Assembly (NCBI GenBank): GCA_030849805.1
Contig: JASANZ010002272.1
Coordinates: forward strand, 62,001 to 126,000
Length of the DNA stretch: 64,000 nt
Origin: Sergeia podlipaevii
Lineage: Eukaryota; Euglenozoa; Kinetoplastea; Trypanosomatida; Trypanosomatidae
Direction: 5' to 3'
Shown: positions 27,243 through 36,126 of the stretch, piece after piece
How the letters are laid out: every line of letters starts with the position of its first letter
Numbering within the stretch: the stretch's first letter is position 1
The notes under the pieces: generated by a model
The model's database searches: none
What the model was told of the DNA's origin: nothing
Seen by the model: the letters and a program-made list of their open reading frames with translations, nothing else
Made by a program: the position numbers and the translations under genes

Positions 27243-30200
27243 ATGGAAACTGGCAATTTTCACCTGGATGCATACAAGGAAGACATGTATGCCCAAGATG
27301 ACGCCTGCTCAGTCGCAAACACGCCACTCTTCTCACTTCTGTTTCCCGGACGCTCTACTACGACTGCCGCAGCGCTTCCGGCTCGTTCACAATCCTGTCG
27401 GGACATTTTGCGAATGTATGACTCTATGCTAGCCCGGCCAGCAGCTCATGGTACTGCTAGTGCGACTGTGGGTGACGCACCAGCAGCCGTTACAGCTCCT
27501 CCTATTCGCGAGGTGCTTTTCTCACAAGAAGTGCCACAACCAGTTACACCGTGGCGTGCGCGGGTCGAAGCGTGGCATCTTGACGCCCCTGATATGACTG
27601 TGCGTAGTGAAGAGGCACGAGGCCTAAGTGGTCAAAGCGAAGCAGCGGCATCTATAGTTGATCTTAGCGCGACTACCACTACGCCAGTAATCCATCATTT
27701 CACGTCTGTGGAGGATCCTAGTCGTCGATCTCAGAAAAGAACAATGTCTAACCAAGCTCATGCAGCTGATCCACACGAAGACGAGGACGATGCTGAGGAA
27801 GAAGACAGGCAGCCATCACGCTTACAACGGCAAACGCGCGCGGCTCACCAAATGCCGTTTCGCCTACGACTAAAAGAAGTAGAAAAGCGGTTTTGTGAGC
27901 AAATGGAGGTCCACCGGGGCATCACAACAGCGTTGCAGCGAGTGGAAGCGGTGTCGCGTGAGGCACAACTATTGCAAGCGGAGCAGCAAACGGCGGCTTT
28001 GGCGGAGAAAATGAGAGAGAGGCAGGCCGCGGCGTTTGCACATTTATGTCTTGCTGTGGATCCTTTTCCTTCCCACCAGCTTACTGCGCACGAAACCGTC
28101 GCCAAGGATGTTCACGCAGCAGCTTCACCAGCTTCTCCAACGACTTCACAACGCGTGCCGCCGCGGCCACCTGCTCTCTCTTCAAAGTCTGCTGTAAACC
28201 CACTCTTACAGGACATATTGCAAACGTTCTCGAAGCCCAAGGAGTTGCGCATCAGTGGCAGCGACAGCAGCACCAGCTCCCGAAGCACAGCGATGGTATC
28301 CAACGCCATATCTACCAGTAAGTCAAAACAACAGCCACAGAAAAAGAAGCGACTACCAGCCGATGTGGTGCGGCCTCCAGAGACACCACAACCGTACAAA
28401 CGGGTGTACTACGTGCCAGTGGAGCATCGCCCTACTTCTACAGTGATGAGTACTCCAGCTGCACCTTCAGTCTCTGTGGCGATTGACGACGTGACCGCTG
28501 CGTACTCGGACGATTTTGACGAAGACGTGATGGACGAGGCCACTGGCCACCTTACTGAAAGTGTTGTGCACTCGGTTGCAAGCGCAAGTCGTTTGTTGAA
28601 CCAAAGCTCGGTGAGTACAGAAGAGACTGAAAACGATAGGAGCAAGAGGAAGAAGAAGAAACAAGAGAGCTCGATGATGTCTAGTATCGTCTCTAGCGTG
28701 GCCGACATACCATCTGCTCCGTCATCGTTGCAGCCGTCGTCGTCGTCGTCCTCATCCGTAGCAGATAAAGATGCAATTGTTACGGATACCGATGGGACTG
28801 AAAGTGTGGCATATGACAATAGCAATGGAGCAGACAAAAGGCACCGAAAGGTCTCTGCGGCTGGGGTGAGTAACGCGGCTCTTGTCGAAACACTCAGGCA
28901 GTTTTTCCTCGCGTGTCGTCGTGCCAATGAGGTGGCTGCTATGCTATCAGGCGATGGCGGGGGTCTGAATGAGAAGCAAAGAAAGGCGCTCAAAATGACT
29001 GCGGATGGTGTGGCACCTTGCCATCGTCACCGTCACAGACATGCTCAATCATCTCCTGATAGCGCCTCACATGAGCATGACGATGTCTCTGCGAAATCGT
29101 CAGTTTCTTTTCACGAGGAAGGCCAACAGCAGTGGCTTCGGTTGCTGCAGCAGGACTACACGGACATGCGGCGACTGCGTGTGTTCAACAAGCGCCTCAA
29201 AGAGGGGCTGACACGAGTGGATCTGCAACGCAAGACACGGGCAGCCAAGGTCAAACTGTTGCGCAAGGCACAGCTCCTTTCTCGTGCTCACCAAGGCTTG
29301 CAGCGTCGCCCCTCTGCGCGCCTTTCAGATGTCCTCGATGAGGTACTGAGGGATGAAGACGTCAGTGGGGTCATGTCAGACGGCGTACGTGCGAAGAAGA
29401 AGCGCAGTAAGAAGAGAAGGAGCGGATGGGGCGGCGGAGTGCTTGGCACCGATGACGACGATGCCTCCATCCCTGAAGATATTCTCTCGGATATTGAGGA
29501 CGACTTCGGCCTCGGACGGGTTGGCGTAGATGGCTCAATAGAGACCAGTATTGAGGACGAACTGGAGTTCCAAGGCGGCGATGGCGGCGGCATCCATGAG
29601 GACAGTGCGATTGCGGATGATATTGAGGACGAGTGGGATGTCAGTGGATCTTCGTCTGGAGGCGCGGTGGATAGTGAGATAGAGGAGGAAATTAACCTGA
29701 TTGCAAACGGCGGCAGAGACAGCGAGCTTGAGAGCATACTTGACGATGTTTCCGAGTATAAGAATAGTGAGGAAGTACTGGATGACGAGGAATTGGGTTT
29801 TGCAAACCGCCTCGCTGATGCCTCCGATGTGGAGGATCTTATCGATGAGGTTCCCGACTTGCAGTACGAGGACATCAACAAGGCTCGGCGTCAGCGCCGT
29901 CGCCCCTCTTATCTGGATACCGATACCATCGAGGACTCGGCCGTAGGGTCGCATTTTTCATTGCGTACAGCATCAGTAGACTCGCTGGTGCACTTGACAA
30001 CAAGTGCGGCGGGCCGAGAAACCGCTAGCCACGTGAGTGACGAGAAATCGTTGTTGTCGTCCCGATCATCAGGAGCTTCCGTGCTTTCACCCGCTAGCCA
30101 AAGCTCTTCTAGTCATGCAATGGACGGAGATGTTTCTTCTGTATTCCCCGCTAGCTCGATGGCGTCTCTTAACAGTAGTGATGTGGAGGAGATGGCCGAA

Positions 30201-31094
30201 GCGGAGGCGGCCGACGCGTTGAGGGATTTAGAGGCAGATATCGAGCTCACAAAGCCCCGCCGCAAGCGTGCACTTCTTATCGCTACCTCGGCAGCGGCAT
30301 TGTCTCCGTTTTCACACCTTTACGATCCTAACGTTCGCAGCGAACTTGACCAGGAAGAGGATTCCTTTGCTGATACAATCCAGGATGTAGTGGCTCACAA
30401 AAGAAATGTGGCATCAGAAGAGGAAGCAGCATCAGCAGCTGTTGTAGAGCAACCGGAGAAACACAGCGAAGCAAAGTCTAGCAAGGAAGTGGAACGCGAT
30501 ACAACGCGGCATGAATGCCGTTCCAATAACAACGAGAGGGTAGAGGAGGCCAAAGGAAAGCTACTCCAACCTCTCACAGCTTATGAAGAGGAAAGGCAAT
30601 TGCAGTTTCACCTTGATGGCAAGGAGCAGTCAAATGTTGAACTCAATGAAGAACAAGAAAAGAAGAAGATGGATGCCTCCTTGACATGTTCTCCTCGTGT
30701 TGCTCAAGTACGTTATATCGCAGACGATCTTGTTGTGTTGAATCAATGGAAGGAACGGCAGAAGGAGATGATGAAGCAGATCTTTGAAGTCGCCGCTGGT
30801 TCCCATCACCACTACAGTGGAGACGCTTCCGTAGAGACAAGCGGTGATGGTGAGGTTCTTAGAAATGATGATGGGCATGTCGTGGAGAGTGATAGTGCGC
30901 TAGTGACAGAAGATGCCGACAGGAGAGCCGCTGAACGTGGATTTGCATATCACTGGGGCGTACTGGAGGCACTCCTGGAAACTCGCTTCTGTGCCGATCC
31001 ACTGCCCGATTATGATGATTGGTCTAGTGCGTCTGATGCTGAAGATGGTGTGGGGTCTGGCGGCGAGAGCGCTGATGCCGAGATCAGTGCGTGA
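27243..31094 (+). CDS. Large acidic-repeat protein of unknown function
   Basis: 1283 residues, ATG 27243 to TGA 31094. Mostly disordered and charged, with two predicted helical or coiled-coil stretches at about 210-268 (VEKRFCEQMEVHRGITTALQ) and 624-690 (LRVFNKRLKEGLTRVDLQRK). An acidic motif YSDDFDED lies near residue 421. Between about 742 and 876 an irregular acidic repeat recurs, roughly S-I-x-x-(D/E)-I-x-D/E-(D/E): SIPEDILSDIEDDF, SIETSIEDELEF, SAIADDIEDEWDVS, SEIEEEINLI, SELESILDDVSEY. A Lys/Arg-rich patch (KKKRSKKRRSG, about 718) sits just before it. Similar SI/DI repeats and YS-acidic-F motifs occur in some centrosome and cilium scaffolds, but I claim no homology. No catalytic or membrane signature is seen. 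Confidence 0.85.
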   Translation: METGNFHLDAYKEDMYAQDDACSVANTPLFSLLFPGRSTTTAAALPARSQSCRDILRMYDSMLARPAAHGTASATVGDAPAAVTAPPIREVLFSQEVPQPVTPWRARVEAWHLDAPDMTVRSEEARGLSGQSEAAASIVDLSATTTTPVIHHFTSVEDPSRRSQKRTMSNQAHAADPHEDEDDAEEEDRQPSRLQRQTRAAHQMPFRLRLKEVEKRFCEQMEVHRGITTALQRVEAVSREAQLLQAEQQTAALAEKMRERQAAAFAHLCLAVDPFPSHQLTAHETVAKDVHAAASPASPTTSQRVPPRPPALSSKSAVNPLLQDILQTFSKPKELRISGSDSSTSSRSTAMVSNAISTSKSKQQPQKKKRLPADVVRPPETPQPYKRVYYVPVEHRPTSTVMSTPAAPSVSVAIDDVTAAYSDDFDEDVMDEATGHLTESVVHSVASASRLLNQSSVSTEETENDRSKRKKKKQESSMMSSIVSSVADIPSAPSSLQPSSSSSSSVADKDAIVTDTDGTESVAYDNSNGADKRHRKVSAAGVSNAALVETLRQFFLACRRANEVAAMLSGDGGGLNEKQRKALKMTADGVAPCHRHRHRHAQSSPDSASHEHDDVSAKSSVSFHEEGQQQWLRLLQQDYTDMRRLRVFNKRLKEGLTRVDLQRKTRAAKVKLLRKAQLLSRAHQGLQRRPSARLSDVLDEVLRDEDVSGVMSDGVRAKKKRSKKRRSGWGGGVLGTDDDDASIPEDILSDIEDDFGLGRVGVDGSIETSIEDELEFQGGDGGGIHEDSAIADDIEDEWDVSGSSSGGAVDSEIEEEINLIANGGRDSELESILDDVSEYKNSEEVLDDEELGFANRLADASDVEDLIDEVPDLQYEDINKARRQRRRPSYLDTDTIEDSAVGSHFSLRTASVDSLVHLTTSAAGRETASHVSDEKSLLSSRSSGASVLSPASQSSSSHAMDGDVSSVFPASSMASLNSSDVEEMAEAEAADALRDLEADIELTKPRRKRALLIATSAAALSPFSHLYDPNVRSELDQEEDSFADTIQDVVAHKRNVASEEEAASAAVVEQPEKHSEAKSSKEVERDTTRHECRSNNNERVEEAKGKLLQPLTAYEEERQLQFHLDGKEQSNVELNEEQEKKKMDASLTCSPRVAQVRYIADDLVVLNQWKERQKEMMKQIFEVAAGSHHHYSGDASVETSGDGEVLRNDDGHVVESDSALVTEDADRRAAERGFAYHWGVLEALLETRFCADPLPDYDDWSSASDAEDGVGSGGESADAEISA

Positions 31095-31443
31095 GAAGAG
31101 ATGACAAAGAAAAAAAAAATAAGCTTTGCTTGCTATGTCACTGTATCTTATATATTTTCTCAAAAAGAGCACTTTCAATGTGAGGTCGATTATTTACATC
31201 CATTATTTAAAATATATATTTCTTTTTTATTGTTGTTGTTGTTTATATGACCCCTTTTCACTCGCTATTTTTATCATCTGTTTTTTCTCTATCTTTCTCT
31301 TTTTTTTTTCTTTTGAAACACTCTTTCAGTACCGACTGCCACAGAGACGAATATATATAGTAGTTATATCTAATCCTGTACGTAATTTTACCCTAGCAAA
31401 CTTTGTTGTTTGTTGTTTGTTGTTGTTGTTGTTTGTTTGCCAG
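31095..31443. other. T-rich spacer with TTG/TTTG repeats
   Basis: No separate gene. The stretch stays open in the strumpellin frame, but its translation is T-run low complexity. TTG/TTTG repeats fill 31405-31439, immediately before the ATG. Confidence 0.65.
31281..31329 (+). promoter_or_regulatory. Likely SL trans-splice acceptor for strumpellin
   Basis: A long T/C tract at 31281-31314 is followed by the first AG at 31328-31329, giving a 114-nt leader. A second CAG lies immediately before the ATG (31441-31443). Confidence 0.6.
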
Positions 31444-34400
31444 ATGGTGAAGGAAAGCAAAATTTCCGATGTGTTTACGGAAGAAGGTGGTCGTTATGCC
31501 TTGCAGCTCGCCGCACGAGGAAGCATTCTTATCGCGGACCTGTTGCGACTGGCGGAGCATGTACCTCCTGAGTTTGTGGACCCCGCCTCTACAGGAAACG
31601 CGAGTATTGTTTGTGACTTTTCCTACTTCATACAGCAGGAGACCTTTGAGAGACGGGTGCGCGCTTCCATCGATCTTCAGCGTCAGGACGATGAGTTCTG
31701 TGAGACCCATCTTGCGCTGCTAGAGCGCTTTTTTGCATTGTTTTCTGGGATTTATGCCTTTGTGCTCGACATCAATCAGTTTGTCGACGATCTTGCAGCG
31801 GGCGTGTATCACTCGCAAACGCTTCAGTCACTCCTTGTCTCTCGCGATGGGAGGCAGGTGCTTTGCGAGACACTGCACCTCTACGGTACACTGCTGCTAC
31901 TGCTGGACTACAAACTTGGTGGGAAAACACGCGAGCATCTTATTGTTAGCTATTTGAGATACAGGGGTAACAGTGGAACCTTCTCAGCAGGTAGCTCCAC
32001 GACGGCGACTCTTGGGGGATCTCACTTTGTGGTGGGGATCACGCGGCTCTGCTGCTCTACTGGCTATTTGAATGTAGGCTCAAACAGTAGTGACAACGGT
32101 GTTTCTGCTTCTACAGCTACCGATACAATTCTCAGTGAGTATCCAGTCTCGTACTTTGCGCGTGTCCCCGTCCGGCCTGCGCTTGTTGACGCCGTGATCT
32201 CTGCGCTGCGCACGGACGACATTTACCAAATGGCTCTGAACTTCCCTGCTCCTGAGCACCGCTGCTGCAGTCTTGCGCTACAAGGCGCACTTGTGTATGT
32301 GGCGTTCTTCTTCAAGCCTTCTATGCTCCGTGGAGACACAGCAGTGATGCGTGAGGTGGTTCACCGCTACTTTGACGACAACTGGGTCATTAACTACTAC
32401 ATGGGGTTCACTGCTGATCTCACAGTGGCGTGGGCTGGTTTCCCTGCTGCTCGCGACGCCATTGCCAAGACAGTGGACGTGCAGAACATTTCTTACCATC
32501 AAGAACGCATGAAGTCTGCGCTGGTTGCCTCCACAAAAGAAGTAACGCGACTGCTGCATGAGGGCACGCTCACGGAGCAACTTGCGCTGGATACGATTCA
32601 CACAGAACTGCTGCCCCTCACACGTCAAGCCAACGCTGTCTTGCGCTGGTATACGTTGCATACAGCACGCGGGCGTTGTGCGGGCAATCCTGGGAGTCTA
32701 TGCTCTCTCAGTATGGCCCGAGTGACGACAGCAGCGGCTGCGGCTGCGTATGAAGTAGCGGCGCGCGATGTGAGCGAGGCGGATCTTGTTACGTTGTTGT
32801 TAGCCACTGCGCGGCTAGAATATGCCCTACGCGAGCTCTTCACAAGGTTGCTGCATGAGAAGCGAGAACGATGGCTGAGTGCACGCTCAAGAGTGGAGAC
32901 CATCTTGTCAAAGCTGGCAACCTTCTTTGCTCCATCTTTTGCGTTGAGTGATGAAATTGTTGATTCACAACTTTCCGAGTGGTTTCGCGGTCTTGCAGGA
33001 CGTGTTTCCGCGCTATCCTACCGTGTTACCACTAGTAACGATGTCGGTGTGAGCAGCAGTAATGTGGGCTCTCATATTCAACAGCTGCAATGTGCGTTGC
33101 GAGACGTACAAGCGTTCCATCAGATCGACTCCAACCCACAGGCCGCACAAATGGTAAGTGAGGCGTGCTCCGTGTTGCATCGCATGTTCCGCTACACCAG
33201 CATCGAGAATCGCGTGTTGGTCATCCTGGCGACAGTTGGAGACCTTTCTTATGCGTGGGAGCTTATGGACACGTATGAATGCTACGTAAAGGATATTCAA
33301 GCTCGCATACGCCAACGCCCAGTCACCACCGCGCACCTTCGTTCCCTCGTTGTCAAGCTATCCTCCGTGTTGGAACTGCCGTGTAGTCGCGTCGATCAAT
33401 GTGCAAGCCTCCTTGGCACCACTCGCAGTGAGGACGGCTGTGCGGGTAACCCCTTTGCTGAAGGTTTGGAACTACTCTCCGCGTTATACTCTGGTGCTCT
33501 CGTTGCCTTCACTCGCCGCGTGGTGCAGGTGATCCCTGTGGCGATTTTTGAACTGCTACGCAAGGTTATGCAATCGCTCACAGACGACTTCCACGAGTCC
33601 GATAGTAAGCTGGAGCGCGCAGCACTTGGCACCACCTCTGCCCAGCTCCGGGCACGCGAAAGGCTTTCGGGGTACTCTGCGGACATTGCGCGCTATGCTG
33701 CTGGTATGCTCGCGATGGAAGGTGTTCTAGCCGTCGGGGTGGTGGAGATAAAGCCGCGGGAGCTGCTGGGGGATGGAATTCGACGTGAACTCGTGGAGCA
33801 AGTAACGCGAGAGTTGCATGCTGGCATAGGACCCTTGGTGGCCGCTTCTAGTCCTTTCTCTGCAACCAGTCAGCGCACATCACCTCCCCCATCGCATTCA
33901 CAGGGGAGTTCCTTATCGAAGCAAGCTACGGCGGCGATGCACACCAAAACAATATCAAGCCGTTTGAAAATCGATGCCTCGTTGCCGCGTGTGTCCCAGG
34001 GGAGCCTAATTCTGAAGGAAGTCCGCACCCTCGATGCGGAGCTTTGTTACCTGGAGAGTCGCCTCACTGGCACTCGTCGTGCGTTTGAGTACATCCAGGA
34101 CTACATTGCCATTCCAGGACTGCAGGTGTGGCTGGCGGAGTATGAGCGGATTGTCCAGTTCAACGTTCAAATGGAGTGCAATGCGTTTACGCGTAAGCGC
34201 GTCTACGCCTGGAACTCGCCCTTTCAATCTGCGCAGGCACCTATTCCATTTTTTTCTTTTAGTGCTGGGCTTTGGACGGCTTCTATCAGCTCTCGAGAGG
34301 GGCAGGGGCAGCCACTATCAGCGAGTAGCGCTCCGTATAGCTTCCTCGGCAGACTTGTGCAGCGTCTGCTTTATGTGACGCATCCCAAACACACGATCTT

Positions 34401-35568
34401 TGTTCCTTCGCGTGGTGTGTGGGTGCTTCGCGAGAGTAGTAGCAGCGGCAGCAGCAGTGTTGGTGAGGATCCCGTCGGTTGCTCCGAGTGTGGTGTGGAG
34501 TGCCTTGGCAGTCGAACTATGACATACATTGCACAGGCGCTTGGCCCCACTGGCCTTGCCGCGCTGGACGCCCTTCTCTCCGCTATAATTGCGAAGGACG
34601 TGTTTTATTTAGTCGACCTGCTTCACGAGTGCGATAGCGGCGCTGATAGTGCTACTTGTTCTTCCGGGGTGGCTCAGTCGTCAGAGTCGCATTCCCGTTT
34701 GGCGGCTCTAGAGGCCATCCTCTCACAACTGATACCACACACCGCCAATGTGCTTCGCGCCATAGACCTGTACACCGAGCTGGAGCGACTCTTTAGTTGC
34801 CTTGGTGATACCGCATCGAATAGTTTGCGAGGACTGGAGCACGTTGAGGTGGTGGTGGAGCGGGTTGGGCGGCTTGCGCTAATTCGCGGCTGCGTCACTG
34901 GATCGCTGCGGTGTGTGGCAAAGTTGTGCAGTAGAGCGCTGTTCTCCGCCGTGTCTACCGTAAATGAGACCCTCCTTGCTGAAATGAAGAAGGAGGCAAA
35001 TCCCAAGGTTAGGGAGGAGGAGGCAGGGGCAGGAAGCTCCACTGTTTGGGGGATGGAAGCTTGTGGTGTTGCGGTGGAGACGTTGGCTCCGCTTTGTGGT
35101 AGATTGGGTATCGCAGATATATTCGCCACCGTGTATGTGCCGCCGTCTCGCACCTCGCAGGTACGACCGCAGTCTGTGGTGCTTCTGTTGCTCGCTCTTG
35201 TAGTTCGCCACGCTCGTCATATCACCAGACAGGACGCGGACTACGTGAGGTCAGAAGGGTCTTTCTCTAGGCAAGGGATAACCATTGCTGATTATGCCAA
35301 CTCCAGTAGAGTTGTGGCGGGACTTGCTCTGCTCCTAAAACAATTTCATACTGACATCACAGATGCGCTACTTGGCCACCTCTCACAGGCTGTTCGAGCA
35401 CTGCTACTGGCTTTTAATACCATGAAACGAGGAGCCACAGGACGTGATGCGCTGCCAGCCCAGACTGAGGTCCTTGTGCGATGTGTAGTGGCTCTAGCAC
35501 AGTGTACAGATAAAGACCAAAGGGACATCTGGCGACATCAACCACTGCCACTTATGGCCATTTTCTAA
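31444..35568 (+). CDS. WASHC5: Strumpellin, WASH complex subunit 5
   Basis: 1374 residues, ATG 31444 to TAA 35568, close to the roughly 1160 of animal strumpellin plus several low-complexity insertions. Strumpellin is a scaffold of the WASH complex, which drives Arp2/3-dependent branched actin on endosomes for retromer cargo sorting. Family landmarks run the whole length: ILIADLLRLAEHVPPEF near residue 27, VCDFSYF, VDDLAAGVYHSQTLQ, LCETLHLYGTLLLLLDYKL, FARVPVRPALVDAVISALRT, DNWVINYYMGFTADLTVAW, VGDLSYAWELMD, ELLGDGIRRELVEQV, FEYIQDYIAIPGLQVWLAEY and LALLLKQFHTDITDALL. Ser/Gly inserts occur near 175-230, 815-840 and 990-1025. The upstream open extension is leader sequence, not protein. Other WASH subunits are not in the window. 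Confidence 0.93.
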   Translation: MVKESKISDVFTEEGGRYALQLAARGSILIADLLRLAEHVPPEFVDPASTGNASIVCDFSYFIQQETFERRVRASIDLQRQDDEFCETHLALLERFFALFSGIYAFVLDINQFVDDLAAGVYHSQTLQSLLVSRDGRQVLCETLHLYGTLLLLLDYKLGGKTREHLIVSYLRYRGNSGTFSAGSSTTATLGGSHFVVGITRLCCSTGYLNVGSNSSDNGVSASTATDTILSEYPVSYFARVPVRPALVDAVISALRTDDIYQMALNFPAPEHRCCSLALQGALVYVAFFFKPSMLRGDTAVMREVVHRYFDDNWVINYYMGFTADLTVAWAGFPAARDAIAKTVDVQNISYHQERMKSALVASTKEVTRLLHEGTLTEQLALDTIHTELLPLTRQANAVLRWYTLHTARGRCAGNPGSLCSLSMARVTTAAAAAAYEVAARDVSEADLVTLLLATARLEYALRELFTRLLHEKRERWLSARSRVETILSKLATFFAPSFALSDEIVDSQLSEWFRGLAGRVSALSYRVTTSNDVGVSSSNVGSHIQQLQCALRDVQAFHQIDSNPQAAQMVSEACSVLHRMFRYTSIENRVLVILATVGDLSYAWELMDTYECYVKDIQARIRQRPVTTAHLRSLVVKLSSVLELPCSRVDQCASLLGTTRSEDGCAGNPFAEGLELLSALYSGALVAFTRRVVQVIPVAIFELLRKVMQSLTDDFHESDSKLERAALGTTSAQLRARERLSGYSADIARYAAGMLAMEGVLAVGVVEIKPRELLGDGIRRELVEQVTRELHAGIGPLVAASSPFSATSQRTSPPPSHSQGSSLSKQATAAMHTKTISSRLKIDASLPRVSQGSLILKEVRTLDAELCYLESRLTGTRRAFEYIQDYIAIPGLQVWLAEYERIVQFNVQMECNAFTRKRVYAWNSPFQSAQAPIPFFSFSAGLWTASISSREGQGQPLSASSAPYSFLGRLVQRLLYVTHPKHTIFVPSRGVWVLRESSSSGSSSVGEDPVGCSECGVECLGSRTMTYIAQALGPTGLAALDALLSAIIAKDVFYLVDLLHECDSGADSATCSSGVAQSSESHSRLAALEAILSQLIPHTANVLRAIDLYTELERLFSCLGDTASNSLRGLEHVEVVVERVGRLALIRGCVTGSLRCVAKLCSRALFSAVSTVNETLLAEMKKEANPKVREEEAGAGSSTVWGMEACGVAVETLAPLCGRLGIADIFATVYVPPSRTSQVRPQSVVLLLLALVVRHARHITRQDADYVRSEGSFSRQGITIADYANSSRVVAGLALLLKQFHTDITDALLGHLSQAVRALLLAFNTMKRGATGRDALPAQTEVLVRCVVALAQCTDKDQRDIWRHQPLPLMAIF

Positions 35569-35710
35569 TAGAAAAGATACAAAAAGAAAGAGAAGGAAAT
35601 AGCGAGGAACAGGGAATGAGAATGCGCTTGTATGATCCTTTTCTTTTCTCTCATTATCTGCTGCTGCTATTGTTTGCTTTGTCCCACATCTCTGCGTTGC
35701 TAGAAGGCTC

Positions 35711-35731
35711 TTTTTTTTAAAAAAAAAAAAA
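35711..35731. repeat. T8A13 palindrome 3' of strumpellin
   Basis: Eight T followed by thirteen A, about 140 nt after the strumpellin stop. Part of a recurrent T(n)A(n) pattern in this window. Confidence 0.65.
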
Positions 35732-36037
35732 TGAAGTTTCTTCTCTCTTCTTCTCTAGGTGTGAGAGGGTGCGGATGCACGCAGCAGCTTGTTGCCCTCC
35801 CTTATTTTTGTTTGTTTGTTTGCGTACATTCACAAAATAACTCAACATTTGCAGAAGCAATGCGCCTTCTCCATAGCAACAAAGTTTCTTTTTCCTCTTA
35901 TCTTCTGAGAGCAAATTGCTGCTTTAATCGACTCTTTTTTTCCTTCTGTATTTCACTGTTGTGCATATGTCTGTGCTCCTCGTTTTTTTTCTCCTTTTTG
36001 AATAAGTGTAGGCAGTCGCTATATTGCAAGCACATCA

Positions 36038-36064
36038 TTTTTTTTTCTTCCTTTTCTAAATTAG
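36038..36064 (+). promoter_or_regulatory. Likely SL trans-splice acceptor for UBA4
   Basis: A T/C tract at 36038-36057 is followed by AAATTAG with AG at 36063-36064. The predicted 5' UTR is about 62 nt. Confidence 0.6.
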
Positions 36065-36126
36065 TTACTTTTACCTTGGCAACATCATACATATTTTTAT
36101 GTTCACCTTTAACAAAAAAAAAAATA

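Larger units (their letters stand above)
35569..36126. other. Spacer with T8A13 palindrome
   Basis: No separate gene. The UBA4 frame stays open upstream of its ATG but encodes T-run low complexity. T8A13 lies at 35711-35731. Confidence 0.65.

Noticed and set aside
31126..31443. N-terminal extension of strumpellin
   Set aside because: Translation is T-run low complexity with an SL-like acceptor inside it, and strumpellin homology starts just after ATG 31444.
35731..36126. N-terminal extension of UBA4
   Set aside because: Low-complexity Phe/Ser/Leu translation of pyrimidine tracts; E1 homology starts after ATG 36127.
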